From NCBI GenBank assembly GCA_945859605.1, contig OX243821.1, positions 34,878,738-34,942,737 of the forward strand: DNA of 64,000 nt, written 5' to 3'. The notes under the pieces were generated by a model, which saw only the letters and a program-made list of their open reading frames with translations, did not search any database and was not told the origin of the DNA. A program made the translations under genes and the position numbers. This document shows, piece after piece, positions 22,691-33,245 of the stretch; the first letter of the stretch is position 1; each line of letters opens with the position of its first letter. Source of the stretch: Lumbricus rubellus. Lineage: Eukaryota; Annelida; Clitellata; Crassiclitellata; Lumbricidae.

Positions 22691-22737
22691 AGATGATGAA
22701 GAACTTCCGAAGAAGAAGAAAATATTATAATACTTAC

Positions 22738-23103
22738 AATGCACGTATAGTCTGATCTGCGTCGCATTCCCCTCCATGCCTTGTCTTTGAGCGACAAAAC
22801 ATCTAAGGTATTTCCCATCATGATGTTGACCCAACACCAACTCCCCAGTCGACCTCCATGCCGTGCACTCTAGCACCCTTAACCCCTCCACCCCCGTTAC
22901 CATGACGATGGGTTGGGCCCGGTAGAAGAAGGGGGTGATGTCGGTGTCCCCCGTCTGAAGGGTGAGGTCCGCTGAGGGGCAGGGACCGCGGGTGACGCAG
23001 CTGAGGGAGATGGGGTGACCGTCCTTCGCTGTGAGGTTCGTCAGGGGTTGAGAGAGGTTGGATGGTGTCTGATCGGCGGTGAGGAAGAGAGAGGTCAACG
23101 AAC
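22738..23103 (-). CDS. Ig-superfamily receptor, complete C2-type Ig domain exon
   Basis: Acceptor GTTTTCCTCCAG and donor GTAAGTATT, 366 bp, phase 1 in and phase 1 out, the classic one-exon Ig module. About 121 residues. B strand GHPISLSC (Cys near residue 36), F strand GKYLRCFV (second Cys near residue 103), then G strand NATQIRLYV. Potential N-glycosylation sites are NLS, NLT and NAT. The C-strand Trp is not obvious (LTLQTGD at that place), as in some C2/C1-like domains. The upstream frame beyond 23103 (MFLCFPP) is intron. The nearby (ATTT)n tract at 23120 starts only 20 bases before the acceptor. Confidence 0.85.
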
Positions 23104-23119
23104 CTGGAGGAAAACAGAG

Positions 23120-23465
23120 AAACATTTATTTATTTATTTATTTAATTAATTATTTATTTATTTAGAAAATTTATTTCCTAACAAAGTTGTTTATTCGTTT
23201 CATTTTATAAATTTAAATTCTGCACGAAAACAGTAGGCTATTTTATTTATTTATTTATTTAGTTATTGTTTTATTTAGTTATTGTTTTATTTATTCATTC
23301 ATTTATTTATTTATTTAATTATTTATTTAATCATTTATTTATTTATTTATTTATATATTTTTGTATTTATTTATTTATTTATACTATTTATTTGTTTATT
23401 TAGTTATTTACTTTTATTTTTATTTATTTATCATTTACTTATTTATTTACTTACGTACTTATTTT
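23120..23465. repeat. (ATTT)n microsatellite
   Basis: Imperfect ATTT array over about 340 bp, immediately upstream (gene sense) of an Ig exon acceptor. Confidence 0.95.
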
Positions 23466-23734
23466 AAAAATTTAGGTAAAGTTTTTGTCCCATTGCCGTT
23501 TTCTTGTTTCAATAATAACTTAGAATCATTTCCTAATTAAATAATTTTACAAATTTTAGGCTACTCGTGAAAGTGTAACTCCATTTCGTATGCACTTCAA
23601 GTTCACAATCATATACAATTAATACGATATTAATCATAGTCTTGATATGATAATATTAGAGAGATATCCATTCATTCGATGTTTGATGTGTAAGTGAATC
23701 TATCATTGACTGACTTATCGTTCGTTTGTAATTA

Positions 23735-24160
23735 AGAGACAAATAAAGACAGACAGATAAATGGACAGAGGCGGAAAGACAGAAAAAGACAAACAGACTC
23801 ATAGAGACACAGAGACAGAAAGAGACAAACACAGACATAGTCATTGAGAGACATACAGAGACAGAGACAGATAGGGACAGAAAGAGAATGGAACAGAGAC
23901 TCAGAGAGATATAGACAGACCGATACATTGTGAGGCATAAATAGAAATAGACAGACGGAGACAGGCAGACTCATAGACAGATATAGACAGGCAGAGACAG
24001 ACAGAGACGAACAGACTAGCAGTGAGACATAGACAGAAATAGACAGACGGAGACAGGCAGAATCATAGACAGAAATAGACCGACAGAGACAGACTCATAG
24101 AGAAACATACTGATACATAGACAGGCATAGTGAGACATAGAGAGACGGAGAGAGTGACAG
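23735..24160. repeat. CAGA-rich array
   Basis: Imperfect GACAGA/AGACAG repeats. The Ser/Leu/Cys/Val-rich frames on the minus strand are shadows. Confidence 0.9.
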
Positions 24161-24311
24161 GAGGGTGACAGATGGTGGTCAGGTGGTCGTAGGTTTCCAT
24201 CTGGATTAGTCAAAGACCTATAATCGTTTTTCCATCTGTTCTTCCAAATCCAATCCTTAAACAATCACTTCTCCATCTCTCTACAGTAACTCCCTCCAAC
24301 CACACAACTCA

Positions 24312-24425
24312 CGTTCCTGTCTGTCTGTCTGTCTGTCTGTCTCTGTCTGTCTCTGTCTGTCTGTCTGTCTCTCTCTCTCTATTCCTTCTAACCACACAAC
24401 TCACGTTCGTATAGTTGTGTCTGTC

Positions 24426-24488
<63 letters not shown>

Positions 24489-24520
24489 CTCTCTCTCTCT
24501 ATCTCTATGTCTTCCTTCTA
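24312..24520. repeat. (CTGT)n arrays with CTCTCT ends, duplicated
   Basis: Two arrays of CTGTCTGT are each followed by CTCTCTCTAT and a copy of CCTTCTAACCACACAACTCACGTTC. A third partial copy of the last phrase follows at about 24505, so array and flank were duplicated together. Confidence 0.9.
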
Positions 24521-24539
24521 AACACATAACTCACGTTCC

Positions 24540-24915
24540 TGTTTGCCCGTATCTCTGTATCAGTTTGTATGTCTGTGTTAATGTCCCTACGTGTGTGTCA
24601 CGGTATGTATGCCTATGTGGGTGGGCACGTGAGCGTGTATTTTTGTTTCTGTGCTTTTGCAGTTGCATGTATGCGTGCTGTCTGTATGCATGTATGTGTG
24701 TGCTTGCATGCGTGTGTCTGTATGAGCGTGTGTGTCTGTGTGCGTGTGTGTGTCTCTATGAGTGTGTGCGTGTCTTTAAGTGTGCTTGTTTGTGTGTCTT
24801 TATTCGTGTCTGTATGAGCGTGTGTGTGTATATTTGTGTGCCTGTTTGAGTGCAAGTGATCATGTATGTATGTGCATATGTGTCTGTATGTGCGTGTGCG
24901 TGTGTATGTGGTCAT
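24540..24915. repeat. GT-rich degenerate repeat
   Basis: TGTGTGTGCGTGTCT-type repeats with TATG interruptions. The Cys/Val frames are not genes. Confidence 0.9.
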
Positions 24916-24925
24916 TGGTCAGTGG

Positions 24926-24951
24926 GACTCTCCTCCTCCTCTTCCTCTTCC

Positions 24952-24986
<35 letters not shown>

Positions 24987-25535
24987 ATCTGCCTCTTCTT
25001 CTCCTCCCCCTCCTCCTCCTATTCCTCTTCCTCCTCCTCCGCTTCTTCGTCCCCTCCTCCTCCAGTTTCTCTTCCTCCTCCTTCTCCTCCTCCTCCTTCT
25101 CCTCCTCCTCCTTCTCTTCCTCCTCTTCCTCCTCCTCCTTCCACATCCTCCTTCTCCTCTTCCTCCTCCCCTTTCTCCTCCCCCTCCTCTTCCTCCTCCT
25201 TCTCCTCTACATCATTATCCTTCTCCTCCTCCTTCTCCAACTACTCCTCCTTCTCCAGCTCCTCCTTCTTCTCCTCCTACTCTTCCTCTTCTTCCTCCTC
25301 CTCCTCCTCATCTGCCTCTTCTTCTCCTCCTCCTCCATCTACTCTTCATCCTCCTTCTCTTCCTTCTCCTCCTACTCTTCCTTCTCCTTCTCCTCTTTCT
25401 CCTCCCATCCTCTTCCTCATCCTCTTCCTCCTTTTCCTCCTCTTCCTCCTCTGTCTGCATGTGCGTGTGCGTGTGTATGTGGTCATTGGTCAGTGGGTCT
25501 CTCCTCCTCCTCCTCCTCCTCCTCCTCCTCCTCTT
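24926..25535. repeat. (CCT)n polypyrimidine tract, about 600 bp
   Basis: Nearly pure pyrimidine on the plus strand (CCTCCT, CTTCCT). The phrase TGTGGTCATTGGTCAGTGGG borders it at 24906 and recurs at 25479 before a second short CCT array, so flank and array were duplicated. The Ser/Pro/Leu frames of over 200 codons are artefacts. Confidence 0.95.
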
Positions 25536-25759
25536 CCTGGTCTGTAGTGGACAGCGATTGCTGACCACTTGACCAGTCGCCGGTCAAGACAAACTCTGTG
25601 ATCAGTTGACGGTGTTTGATGACTCCTTCGCATGACTTCTCCTTGTCCTATCGTTCCTCGAGACAATTTTCACCCCAACCCCTTCTACCATCGCTTCTCC
25701 TCCCTCCCTTCCTTCATCATGCTCAGCTATAGTACGACTCCAGTCATTCTATCGTTAGT

Positions 25760-26510
25760 ACGGAAATCAAATCTCGTCTAGTCTAGTCTAGTCTAGCTTA
25801 GTCTAGCTTAGTCTAGTGTATTGTAGTTTAGTCTAGTATAGTCCAGTATAGTATAGTCTAGTCTAATCTAGTCTTGTTTAGCTGATATAGCCTAGTGTAA
25901 TGTGTATCTTATTATATGTTGGTCTTGCATTGTCTATTCTAGTCTTGTCTAGGCTAATCCAGTCCAGTCCAGTCTAGTCTAGTCTAGTCTATTCTAGTCT
26001 ATACTAGTCTAGTCCAGTCTAGACTAGACTAGTCTAGTTGATATAGCATAATGTATCTCATTCTCTTTTGGTCCAATCTTGTCTATTCTAGTCTAGTCTA
26101 GTCTTTTCTAGTCTAGTCTAGTCTAGTTTAGTCTAGTTTAGTCTAGTCTAGCTTAGTCTAGTCTAGTCTAATCTAGGCTAGTCTAGGCTAGTCTATTCTA
26201 GTCTAGTCTATTCTAGTCTATTCTAGTATATTCTAGTCTATTCTAGTATATTCTAGTATATTCTAGTTTATTCTAGTCTATTCCAGTCTATTTTAGTCTA
26301 TTCTAGTCTATTCCAGTCTAGTCCAGACTAGTCTAGTTGATATAGCCTAATGTATCTTATTCTCTTTTGGTCTAGTCTTGTCTATTATAGTCCAGTCTAG
26401 TCCAGTCTAATCTAGTCTAGTATAGTCTAAATTAGACTAGTCTATTCTAGTCTATTACGTTCTATTCTAGTCCATTGTAGAATAATCTTTTATATTCCAT
26501 TATAGTCCAG
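25760..26510. repeat. (TCTAG)n pentanucleotide satellite with spacer units
   Basis: About 750 bp of TCTAG/TCTAT repeats. Spacers of the form GATATAGCCTAATGTATCTT...TTTTGGTC occur at about 25883, 26040 and 26337, so the array has a higher-order arrangement. No coding frame. Confidence 0.92.
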
Positions 26511-26759
26511 CCAACCTTGTGTTTTCTAATCGTAATATTATTGGGTAATCATTTTATCTTATCTCATCTCATCTCTATAAGGTCTTCTTCCCTTTCATTA
26601 CTTTCAAGTTGTCTGGTTCCTGTTCATATAGATAATTAATTAACTTTATAAAGGTGTCCTAATTATATTACGTTTGAACGCTTTTCGGTTCTAGAAAATT
26701 TTTGGCATTGATCACTGAAACGCCAGTTTGCACAAGACGTTAAGAGAACTATTTCTTAC
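26511..26759. other. Intronic spacer
   Basis: AT-rich DNA between the satellite and an exon donor. Nothing further seen. Confidence 0.4.
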
Positions 26760-26855
26760 CGCGTACGTGAACCGTGTGCGTCACTTTGCCTAGCACTCTC
26801 GATTTTCTACCTCTGACTTCGCAGGTGTAGTTACCACTATCCTCCGCCGAAGTAT
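26760..26855 (-). CDS. Ig-superfamily receptor, exon for the F-G strands of the V/I-type Ig domain
   Basis: Acceptor GTTTTTGCTTAG and donor GTAAGAAAT, 96 bp, phase 1 on both sides. The peptide TSAEDSGNYTCEVRG is the canonical D-x-G-x-Y-x-C F strand with its Cys, followed by KVTHTVHV, a G strand. The split codon at its start (G plus AT) gives Asp, continuing the E strand (YRMRLTV) encoded by the 33201-32929 exon. The pattern match and phase agreement across a 6 kb intron are the main reason I join the exons into one gene. Confidence 0.85.
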
Positions 26856-27451
26856 CTAAGCAAAAACAGAAATTAATCATTATTAATTAATAATAAATGG
26901 TAATCAATAAATGAATATAAGTCCGGGGTAAAAAGAAGTCCTTGAAAGGTTAGTTAATTATAAATATTAATTAGCAACTAATTAATCCATGATTTAAGCA
27001 TTAGCGTGAGGGTGTGTGGCGTCTAACATGAAAACGGTTGATAAGAGCCTCCAATTGAAACACCTTTTACAAACTTTTAAGCATTGTTATATTAAAATGA
27101 AAAACACAACTCGTTATGTGTTTTTTGGATAATAATCATAATTGCCAGGTCGTTGTGATAAGCGCAAGTTGGGCTACTTTTTAATGCGCACGAGACTAAA
27201 GATTTCGTCTTTGCCACCCCTCTATTTGGGCTACTTTGACTTATCACGCATTGTGTCGATATATTCAATAAATTGAACGCAATATGTTGACTATAATTAT
27301 TTCTTTTATTAACAATTATTCATGTGATTTTTACGGGGATGCTAAAAATGTCGCCTAAAATATTACGTCGATGGTTTCATCAGGTGTTGGTTGGTGTTTT
27401 GTGACGTGACAAACGAAACGAAAGAATTATGCATAACGTTCTTTACACGTG
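26856..27451. other. Intronic AT-rich spacer
   Basis: Part of the intron between Ig exons 33201-32929 and 26855-26760. No element ends or exons seen. Confidence 0.5.
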
Positions 27452-27665
27452 GTGGTGTAGTGATGGCGTCGTTGCCTTGGAGCCGGAAGGTTCGAGGTTC
27501 GATTCCACCTCGCCGCGTAAGGACCTTGGCAAGTCCTTCATTCGCTCACAATTGCTCAGCGCTTCGGCGTGAAATTTCGACGCAGTATCCGCTCTGCATT
27601 CGGAAGCGCCTCTGAGTAGAAAGAGAGAGCTTGAAGGTGCGCTATAACAAGTGCACATATACAAA
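27452..27665 (+). repeat. tRNA-derived SINE, near full length
   Basis: A-box-like TGGTGGTGTAGTGATGG, B box GAGGTTCGATTCC, body GCGCTTCGGCGTGAAATTTC and tail GCGCTATAACAAGTGCACATA. Antisense to the Ig gene. Confidence 0.92.
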
Positions 27666-28954
27666 CACACAAATATCTATTAATGTTTTCTCCACGATGA
27701 GCATCTCGCGACATTTGGGCTACTTTTTGTTTTATGGGCTCCTTTTTTCGGAATTTCATAACAATGTAAGTTCGATATCTTGCAGCAGAGATCCGGAGTT
27801 AAAAGTTATTCTGTCCGCTATCATAATGTTATTCTGTCCGCTATCATAATTTATGCATTCGTGGTACATTCATCGCTCAACACAATTATTGCGTCATTGA
27901 AAAGCTTTAAAAAGGTTTGTAAGCAATCTCTTTCAGCGTTTACCAGAGTGGATTACGCAGAACCTATTGGTTCTATGGTGGATAGACAAGGAAGTAAGTA
28001 AGTAAGTAAGTAAGTATATTCTTTAATGTACCAGCTGCAAAACGCACTCTGGTTTACAAGCACAAAAAACACGACATAAAAAACAAATACAAGACAAAAA
28101 TGGCAGCCATCAGCGGCGCCCACTCATATAGCTCAAGCCTATTGATGGTAACGTCACGACAGAAGTCATCCTTAGACAAAACACCGCTCGAGAAGCACAA
28201 GTCACCCCATCGTCAAACTCCTACGCGTTGGCTACACGGAGAGTTCAGCCGAAAGTTTCTCGTACCGATTCCCGATGATGGTAGTTTAACAGTATTTTCA
28301 GTGTCTACAGAGCCGGATTCGGCGAGATATTTTTTATTGGTACTATGCCTTGACGTAAAGTATGTGGTTGTGTTTTTATTTACATTAATCAAACAAAGGT
28401 TTTGTACTGGCAACTTCTATTCCAGATCCAGCATGAAACTAATCTTAAACTTTAATTACATTTAGTAATATTAATTTTTTATTCATACAATGTATTTTAC
28501 GCAGCGCCTCTTTAAGGTATTATACTCAGAAGTTCCCCGGTGCCACCACGGCTATAATTACTATGGTGAGTATTGCCGGGGGCGTTAATATTATTCTATA
28601 ATTATAATTAATTTCTCAGCGTCAAGCCAAACATTGAGCATGACCGTGATGCCTTTAACATAGACTTGGACGAAAGAGCAAGTGATTGTCATAAATGAAT
28701 GTTGACTTCATGTGGCCCTGTGCCCAGTGTCACACAACCCTATTCTACTCTAGTCAGTGCTCGTGAATAATTTGGTTCCCCTCGCATGGCTCTCGAGTAG
28801 CACATTAGAAATTTGGTGAGTACGCTTTCGGTTGGTCTTAAAATTCAGTCGAGTGTGGGACGAGAGCGCTGCTGAAGAGATAGTCTTGATGCCTTTGTAG
28901 CTGCTAAGAAATTTAAAAATCTTGCCAATCAACAACATTCCGGTATCATTATTT
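27666..28954. other. Intronic region with a LINE-tail-like (TAAG)n and unassigned sequence
   Basis: Near 27990-28090, AAGTAAGTAAGTAAG followed by a conserved-looking stretch reads on the minus strand like a LINE 3' end with a (CTTA)n tail, similar in style to 45182. The plus-strand frame at 28100-28465 has no recognisable motif and no splice support. I do not call it a gene. Confidence 0.4.
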
Positions 28955-29260
28955 TGTTCAAGGCGTAACTTCAACATTTTAAGTGAAAATGTAACTCTAC
29001 ATTTGCTGGTTAATTCTGGAAAATTAATCTATCGGCCTTATTATTGCACTGCCAGCAAATTTTCAAAGGTGTTTAAAATATTCTATTTAATTTCCAAACG
29101 CCTAGCGCAATCTTGTGACTTTCGGGTAACCAAGAAAATAACTTGCTACTAAACCCATCGTTCCAGTAAATATTGCGTTGCGTGCTGCCTTTTAAAAGGT
29201 GTGTAAATATTTCGATTTAATATCCAGGTGTCTAGCACCAACTTGCGGCTTTCAGGGTCG
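28955..29260 (+). repeat. Interspersed repeat, pair member of 21835-22115
   Basis: It shares AACTTCAACATTTT, TTTTCAAAGGTGTTTAAA, TATTCTATTTAATTTCC and ATTGCGTTGCGTGC with the other copy, in order. Confidence 0.7.
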
Positions 29261-29439
29261 TTCACAACGTTAGCTAACTAGCTAATCAATTAATCACCCT
29301 ACCATCCCCAGTCATTTATGAATGGTCACAATCATTAATGACTATAAAACATATGAGTACATGAATTAGGAAACAGCTTAGCTCATCCACAATATTCATT
29401 TACGACACTTTCTAAACAGGATAGCCTAATATGATACAC

Positions 29440-29500
29440 GTTACCCTCCTTCTTTACCAAGTCTGTGGACTGGCACTAGCAACGCATGGATTCAGCGTCG
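29440..29500 (+). repeat. Unnamed interspersed repeat, partial copy
   Basis: TACCCTCCTTCTTTACCAAG and GTGGACTGGCACTAGC match the core of the family at 3055-3150. Confidence 0.5.
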
Positions 29501-29782
29501 GGGTTTGGCGTGTGAATGTATGTCTACCATTTAGCCGAGATTGCCTCAAAATGGGAAGATTTAAAATTGGGGTCGTTCAATTTCGTTAATATATAAATTT
29601 ATTCATTTATTTGCGATTAATTTTGCGATTTGTTTTTCGATTACTCTCTCCTATTTCTTTGTTCCTGTCTATTGCATCTCAAAAGCGACGAGGAATATTT
29701 TGAACTTAAAGACGGAAATTATTTATAAATATTTTAGCATACTAAAAGGAGGTGTTTAAACATGGCAATTTATTGTTTGTAT

Positions 29783-29998
29783 GTGCACTTGTTACAGCGC
29801 CCCTTCAAGCTCTCACTACTCAGAGGCGCTCCCGAATGCAGAGCGGACACTGCATCTGAGTTTCACGCCGAAGCGTTGAGCAATAATTGTGAGTGAAGGA
29901 CTTGCCAAAGGTTCTTACGCGGCGATGTGGATTCGAACCTCGAAGCTTCAGGCTCCAAGGCAACGTCGCCACCACTAGTCTACACCACCGCGCCGCAC
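29783..29998 (-). repeat. tRNA-derived SINE, near full length
   Basis: GTGCACTTGTTACAGCGCCC, GTTTCACGCCGAAGCG and GTGGATTCGAACCTCG on the minus strand. It lies in the large Ig-gene intron. Confidence 0.9.
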
Positions 29999-30000
29999 AA

Positions 30001-30405
30001 ACACAGAGTCAAGGTAACCTCAAAAGAGGAAAGAATTAAGATGCATAAATCTACAAACGCTGAGTCATAACAGGAAGTGACATGGCCCAGGCAAAAACGA
30101 GCTCAGATCCGAATCTTGAATATCTTACACATCACCCTTCGTCCAAAAACCTTTTCACGGGTCCGACTAATTGCGCAACGCTCCCACCAATGACCGCCAT
30201 CCGCGTATAGGATCCATTACCGTGTTGCTGCGTAGAGAAGCCCATTTCTCTCTTTTGGCGTTTTCGCCTCATTTACCGTAATCTCGTCCAATCTTTAACA
30301 GCGTCTCGCTTCACAATAGAGACGCGATATTATCTATCTTCCGCTAGATGGCAGCTGTCACGTTTCATGCATATTCATTAATAGAGTGATGAATGAATAT
30401 GGAAA
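30001..30405. other. Intronic unique sequence
   Basis: Somewhat GC-richer than its surroundings at 30080-30360. No exon-like frame with splice sites was found on either strand. Confidence 0.4.
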
Positions 30406-30406
30406 T

Positions 30407-30407
30407 A

Positions 30408-30456
<49 letters not shown>

Positions 30457-30496
30457 TACACACGCGCACACATTCGCACGTACACGCATACACACA

Positions 30497-30532
<36 letters not shown>
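30407..30532. repeat. (TG)n followed by (CA)n, inverted dinucleotide pair
   Basis: A TG run (30407-30453) and a CA run (30487-30532) are separated by about 33 bases, so they are complementary and could fold into a hairpin. Confidence 0.95.
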
Positions 30533-30544
30533 TGTTATATAATA

Positions 30545-30650
30545 TATTTTTTCGTTCTGCGTGGTTGGGCTTGGAGCGCCTCTGAGTAGTTTCTTGAAGG
30601 ACGCTGTATAATTGCTCTAGATGAATGAATTAATGAATGAATGACTGAAT
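30545..30650 (+). repeat. LINE 3'-end fragment with (GAAT)n tail
   Basis: GGTTGGGCTTGGAGCGCCTC and GCTGTATAATTGCTCTAGATG end in TGAATGAATGA. The frame FVLRGWAWSASE is the conserved LINE C-terminus. Confidence 0.75.
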
Positions 30651-31059
30651 ATTATAAGCATGAGAATATTACAGATAAAACAGTATTATAATGATTATAT
30701 AATTATTTCAACACGCGATTAGCCGTAAAGGAAAATTTTTCTACACATTATTGTGCGTATCAATTATAATTTTTTATATCATTTTTATCATCGTATATAA
30801 AAGGTAGTTTGAGTAAAATTTGTAACATTTGCCATTGGGGCTTGATCACACAGTAAATATATATTTTATGCAAGTCCACGATCTTGTTTAGCTATATGTC
30901 TGCATCTCTGTAGGTCTGTCTGTCTGCATCTCAGTCTTTGTGTCCGTCTATCTGTCTGTATTGCGAAAAGCAAAGACTTCAGGCGAAATAGAGCGTTGAC
31001 CCTGGCTTAAAACCGAAACTCCCTGCGAGATAGACACGTGAAAGTAACAAGAGATTCAC

Positions 31060-31625
31060 ATTGCGCCACTGCTGCGAGAGAAAGAAACAGAAGTAGAGAG
31101 AGACAGAAAAAGACAGAGGGAGACACATAGAGATAGACAGCGTTTTTATCTTGGCTTCCTTTGCTAATTCGCCGTCTTACGTATACAAGAGACTTGTATA
31201 ATAGGGCTACTACCAGAGCGAGAGACAGGGAATGAGAGAAGCTCACAGAGACGAAGAGTGAGAGACAGACTGGCAGACAAACAGGCAGACAAACAGACAA
31301 ACAGAGACAGAGACATAGAGACAGAGAGAGAGGGAGAGGAGGGAGGGAGGGAGACAGGAAGCGAGAAAAACACATAGAGAAGAAAAGAGACAGAGAGCGA
31401 CAGAGAGTCAGAGACATAAATAGAGACAGGTAAACAGACAAAGAGACAGACAGAGAGACAGACAGAGAGACAGACAGAGATATAGAGACAGCGACTTACC
31501 GAAAGAATCAAACAGAGAGGCGGAAAGAGCGAGACAAAGACAGACAGAGACAGAAAAACAGACACAAGGAGACACATATAAACACACGCAGACAGAGAGA
31601 CAGACAAACAGAGACAGAAACATCC
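31060..31625. repeat. CAGA/GAGA-rich array
   Basis: Long imperfect GACAGACAGAGA repeats. The Leu/Ser/Cys/Val frames on the minus strand are shadows. Confidence 0.92.
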
Positions 31626-32150
31626 TTTTTCCCAGTACGACACCTTTGCAGGAGGAATATTATTTTCCACCTCTAACTGTCTAACATAATAATTACTATA
31701 ACAACAATAACATGACGTATAATCCCCTGTTTATGGCTGCCGCTACGTTATTAATTATTCTTATTGCTAAACTTTATTATTTCTTAAGTATTTTTTAAAA
31801 TTTTATTTTAAGTATTTGACCTGTAACCTCGTGCGGATTGTCACTTTGATCAAATTTGTCCTATTTTCAAACTAAACGAATATACATTTTATTATACCAC
31901 ACCTGTTTTAGTAAGATTATTGCTTAATAAATAGCATAAGAGCTACAGCAATCAACAAATCAATATAAAAAATGTAAAAATAATAATTGTCAGCGTTTTC
32001 ATGGTTTCTGCTGTAAACCCGATTTAGTAAGAACACCTGCTAATAAGTAACAGAAGGGCTCAACAACCCCTAATCGAAGTGCTCCTAGCAATTTGAAGGA
32101 AACAGATCAGGAGTTGATCTGCCAGTTGAAGTAGATATCGGATAGGAAGA
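31626..32150. other. AT-rich intronic spacer
   Basis: No supported feature. It contains AT-rich DNA with a few AACACCTG words. Confidence 0.4.
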
Positions 32151-32922
32151 TCAAGGGACAAAGACAGACAGAGATATAGAAACAGATAGACAGACTGACG
32201 TAGACACACGCAGACAGAGAGACAGACATAGAAAGACAGAGACAGACAGAGACAGACAGATACAGAGAGAGACAGACAGAGACAGACAGAAACAGAACGG
32301 CAGAGACGTCGAGACAGAAAAAGACAGAAACACGCTAGACAGAGATGGACAGATATATGCAGACAGCAATACAGACAGACATACATACATTGAGACTAGC
32401 AGAGAGAGAGATATATGCAGACAGAGACAGAACATGCGCATACAGACCTCTGAGCGACAGAAAAGACATAGACCGAGGGAAAGACGGGACACACAGATAG
32501 AGACAGACGGAGACAGAGAGAGACAGACATAGAATGAGACACACAAAAAAATACTTCAATACATATACCTTGATACCAACAGAGAGAGCCTGAAAGACAG
32601 ACAGAAAGACACACACACATACACACAGAGAGAGAGAGACAGAACATACACATACACAGAGACAGACAAACATACAGGTATATATATAAAGATAAACCAC
32701 ACGCAGACAGAGACAGACAGAGAGACAACCAGAGACAGACATAGACAAAGAGGTAGAAAGGTCTAGACAAGAACAGACAGAGTGACAGACAGACAGACAG
32801 ACATACAGACACACCCAAATATACAGAGAGAGACAAAACAGACACATACACAAACAGACCGACAAGCACACAGACAGACAAACATACAGAGAGAGACAAA
32901 ACACACACACACACACACAGAC
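32151..32922. repeat. CAGA-rich array ending at an exon
   Basis: Imperfect GACAGACAGAGA repeat that continues to within a few bases of the donor at 32928. It forms a purine-rich (plus) or pyrimidine-rich (minus) start of the intron. The CLSVCLSLS frames are not proteins. Confidence 0.92.
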
Positions 32923-32928
32923 ACTAAC

Positions 32929-33201
32929 CTCTAACGGTGAGCCTCATCCTGTATCTCGGTGGTTTATTGAAGAATTCAATATCGAATCTTCTCGTTGCAG
33001 CAAACGGTTCCTGAACAACACCCGCCATGTTTATTCTCGTCCTCTCCTCTCTCTGAATCTTCTCCCAGATCGTCGGATTCTCGAAAACCATGAACGCTTC
33101 CATGTGGAACTCACAGTCGAGAGATAGCTTCCCACCGGAAGTCACGTGGTAGGTCTGGTCACGTGACAGCATCGAGATGGAGGGAGAGACGATGGTGGAG
33201 T
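32929..33201 (-). CDS. Ig-superfamily receptor, exon for the A-E strands of a V/I-type Ig domain
   Basis: Acceptor TGTTTCCAG and donor GTTAGT, 273 bp, phase 1 on both sides. After the split codon it runs STIVSPSISML..., then GGKLSLDCEF (B strand, Cys near residue 30), a Trp in PTIWEKI, and RFDIEFF...YRMRLTV (D and E strands). It stops just before the F strand, which exon 26855-26760 supplies. This is the first confirmed exon. A signal peptide is not in it, so at least one exon lies upstream, at higher coordinates. The frame rules out a start here; the ATG at 33172 is internal. Confidence 0.82.
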
Positions 33202-33245
33202 CTGGAAACAGAGACGTGGAAGAGTTGGAGAGCCGACTTTTTTAA

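Noticed and set aside
24780..25572. Pro/Ser/Leu-rich frames of 232-255 codons and Glu-rich minus frames
   Set aside because: All come from the CCT tract and are open in every frame on both strands because of composition.
27452..27530. SINE heads as functional tRNA genes
   Set aside because: A and B boxes are present but the cloverleaf is not maintained and each continues into the SINE body.
28100..28465. 121-codon plus-strand frame as a gene
   Set aside because: No motif, no splice sites in agreement, and it follows a LINE-tail-like repeat, so repeat remnant is more likely.
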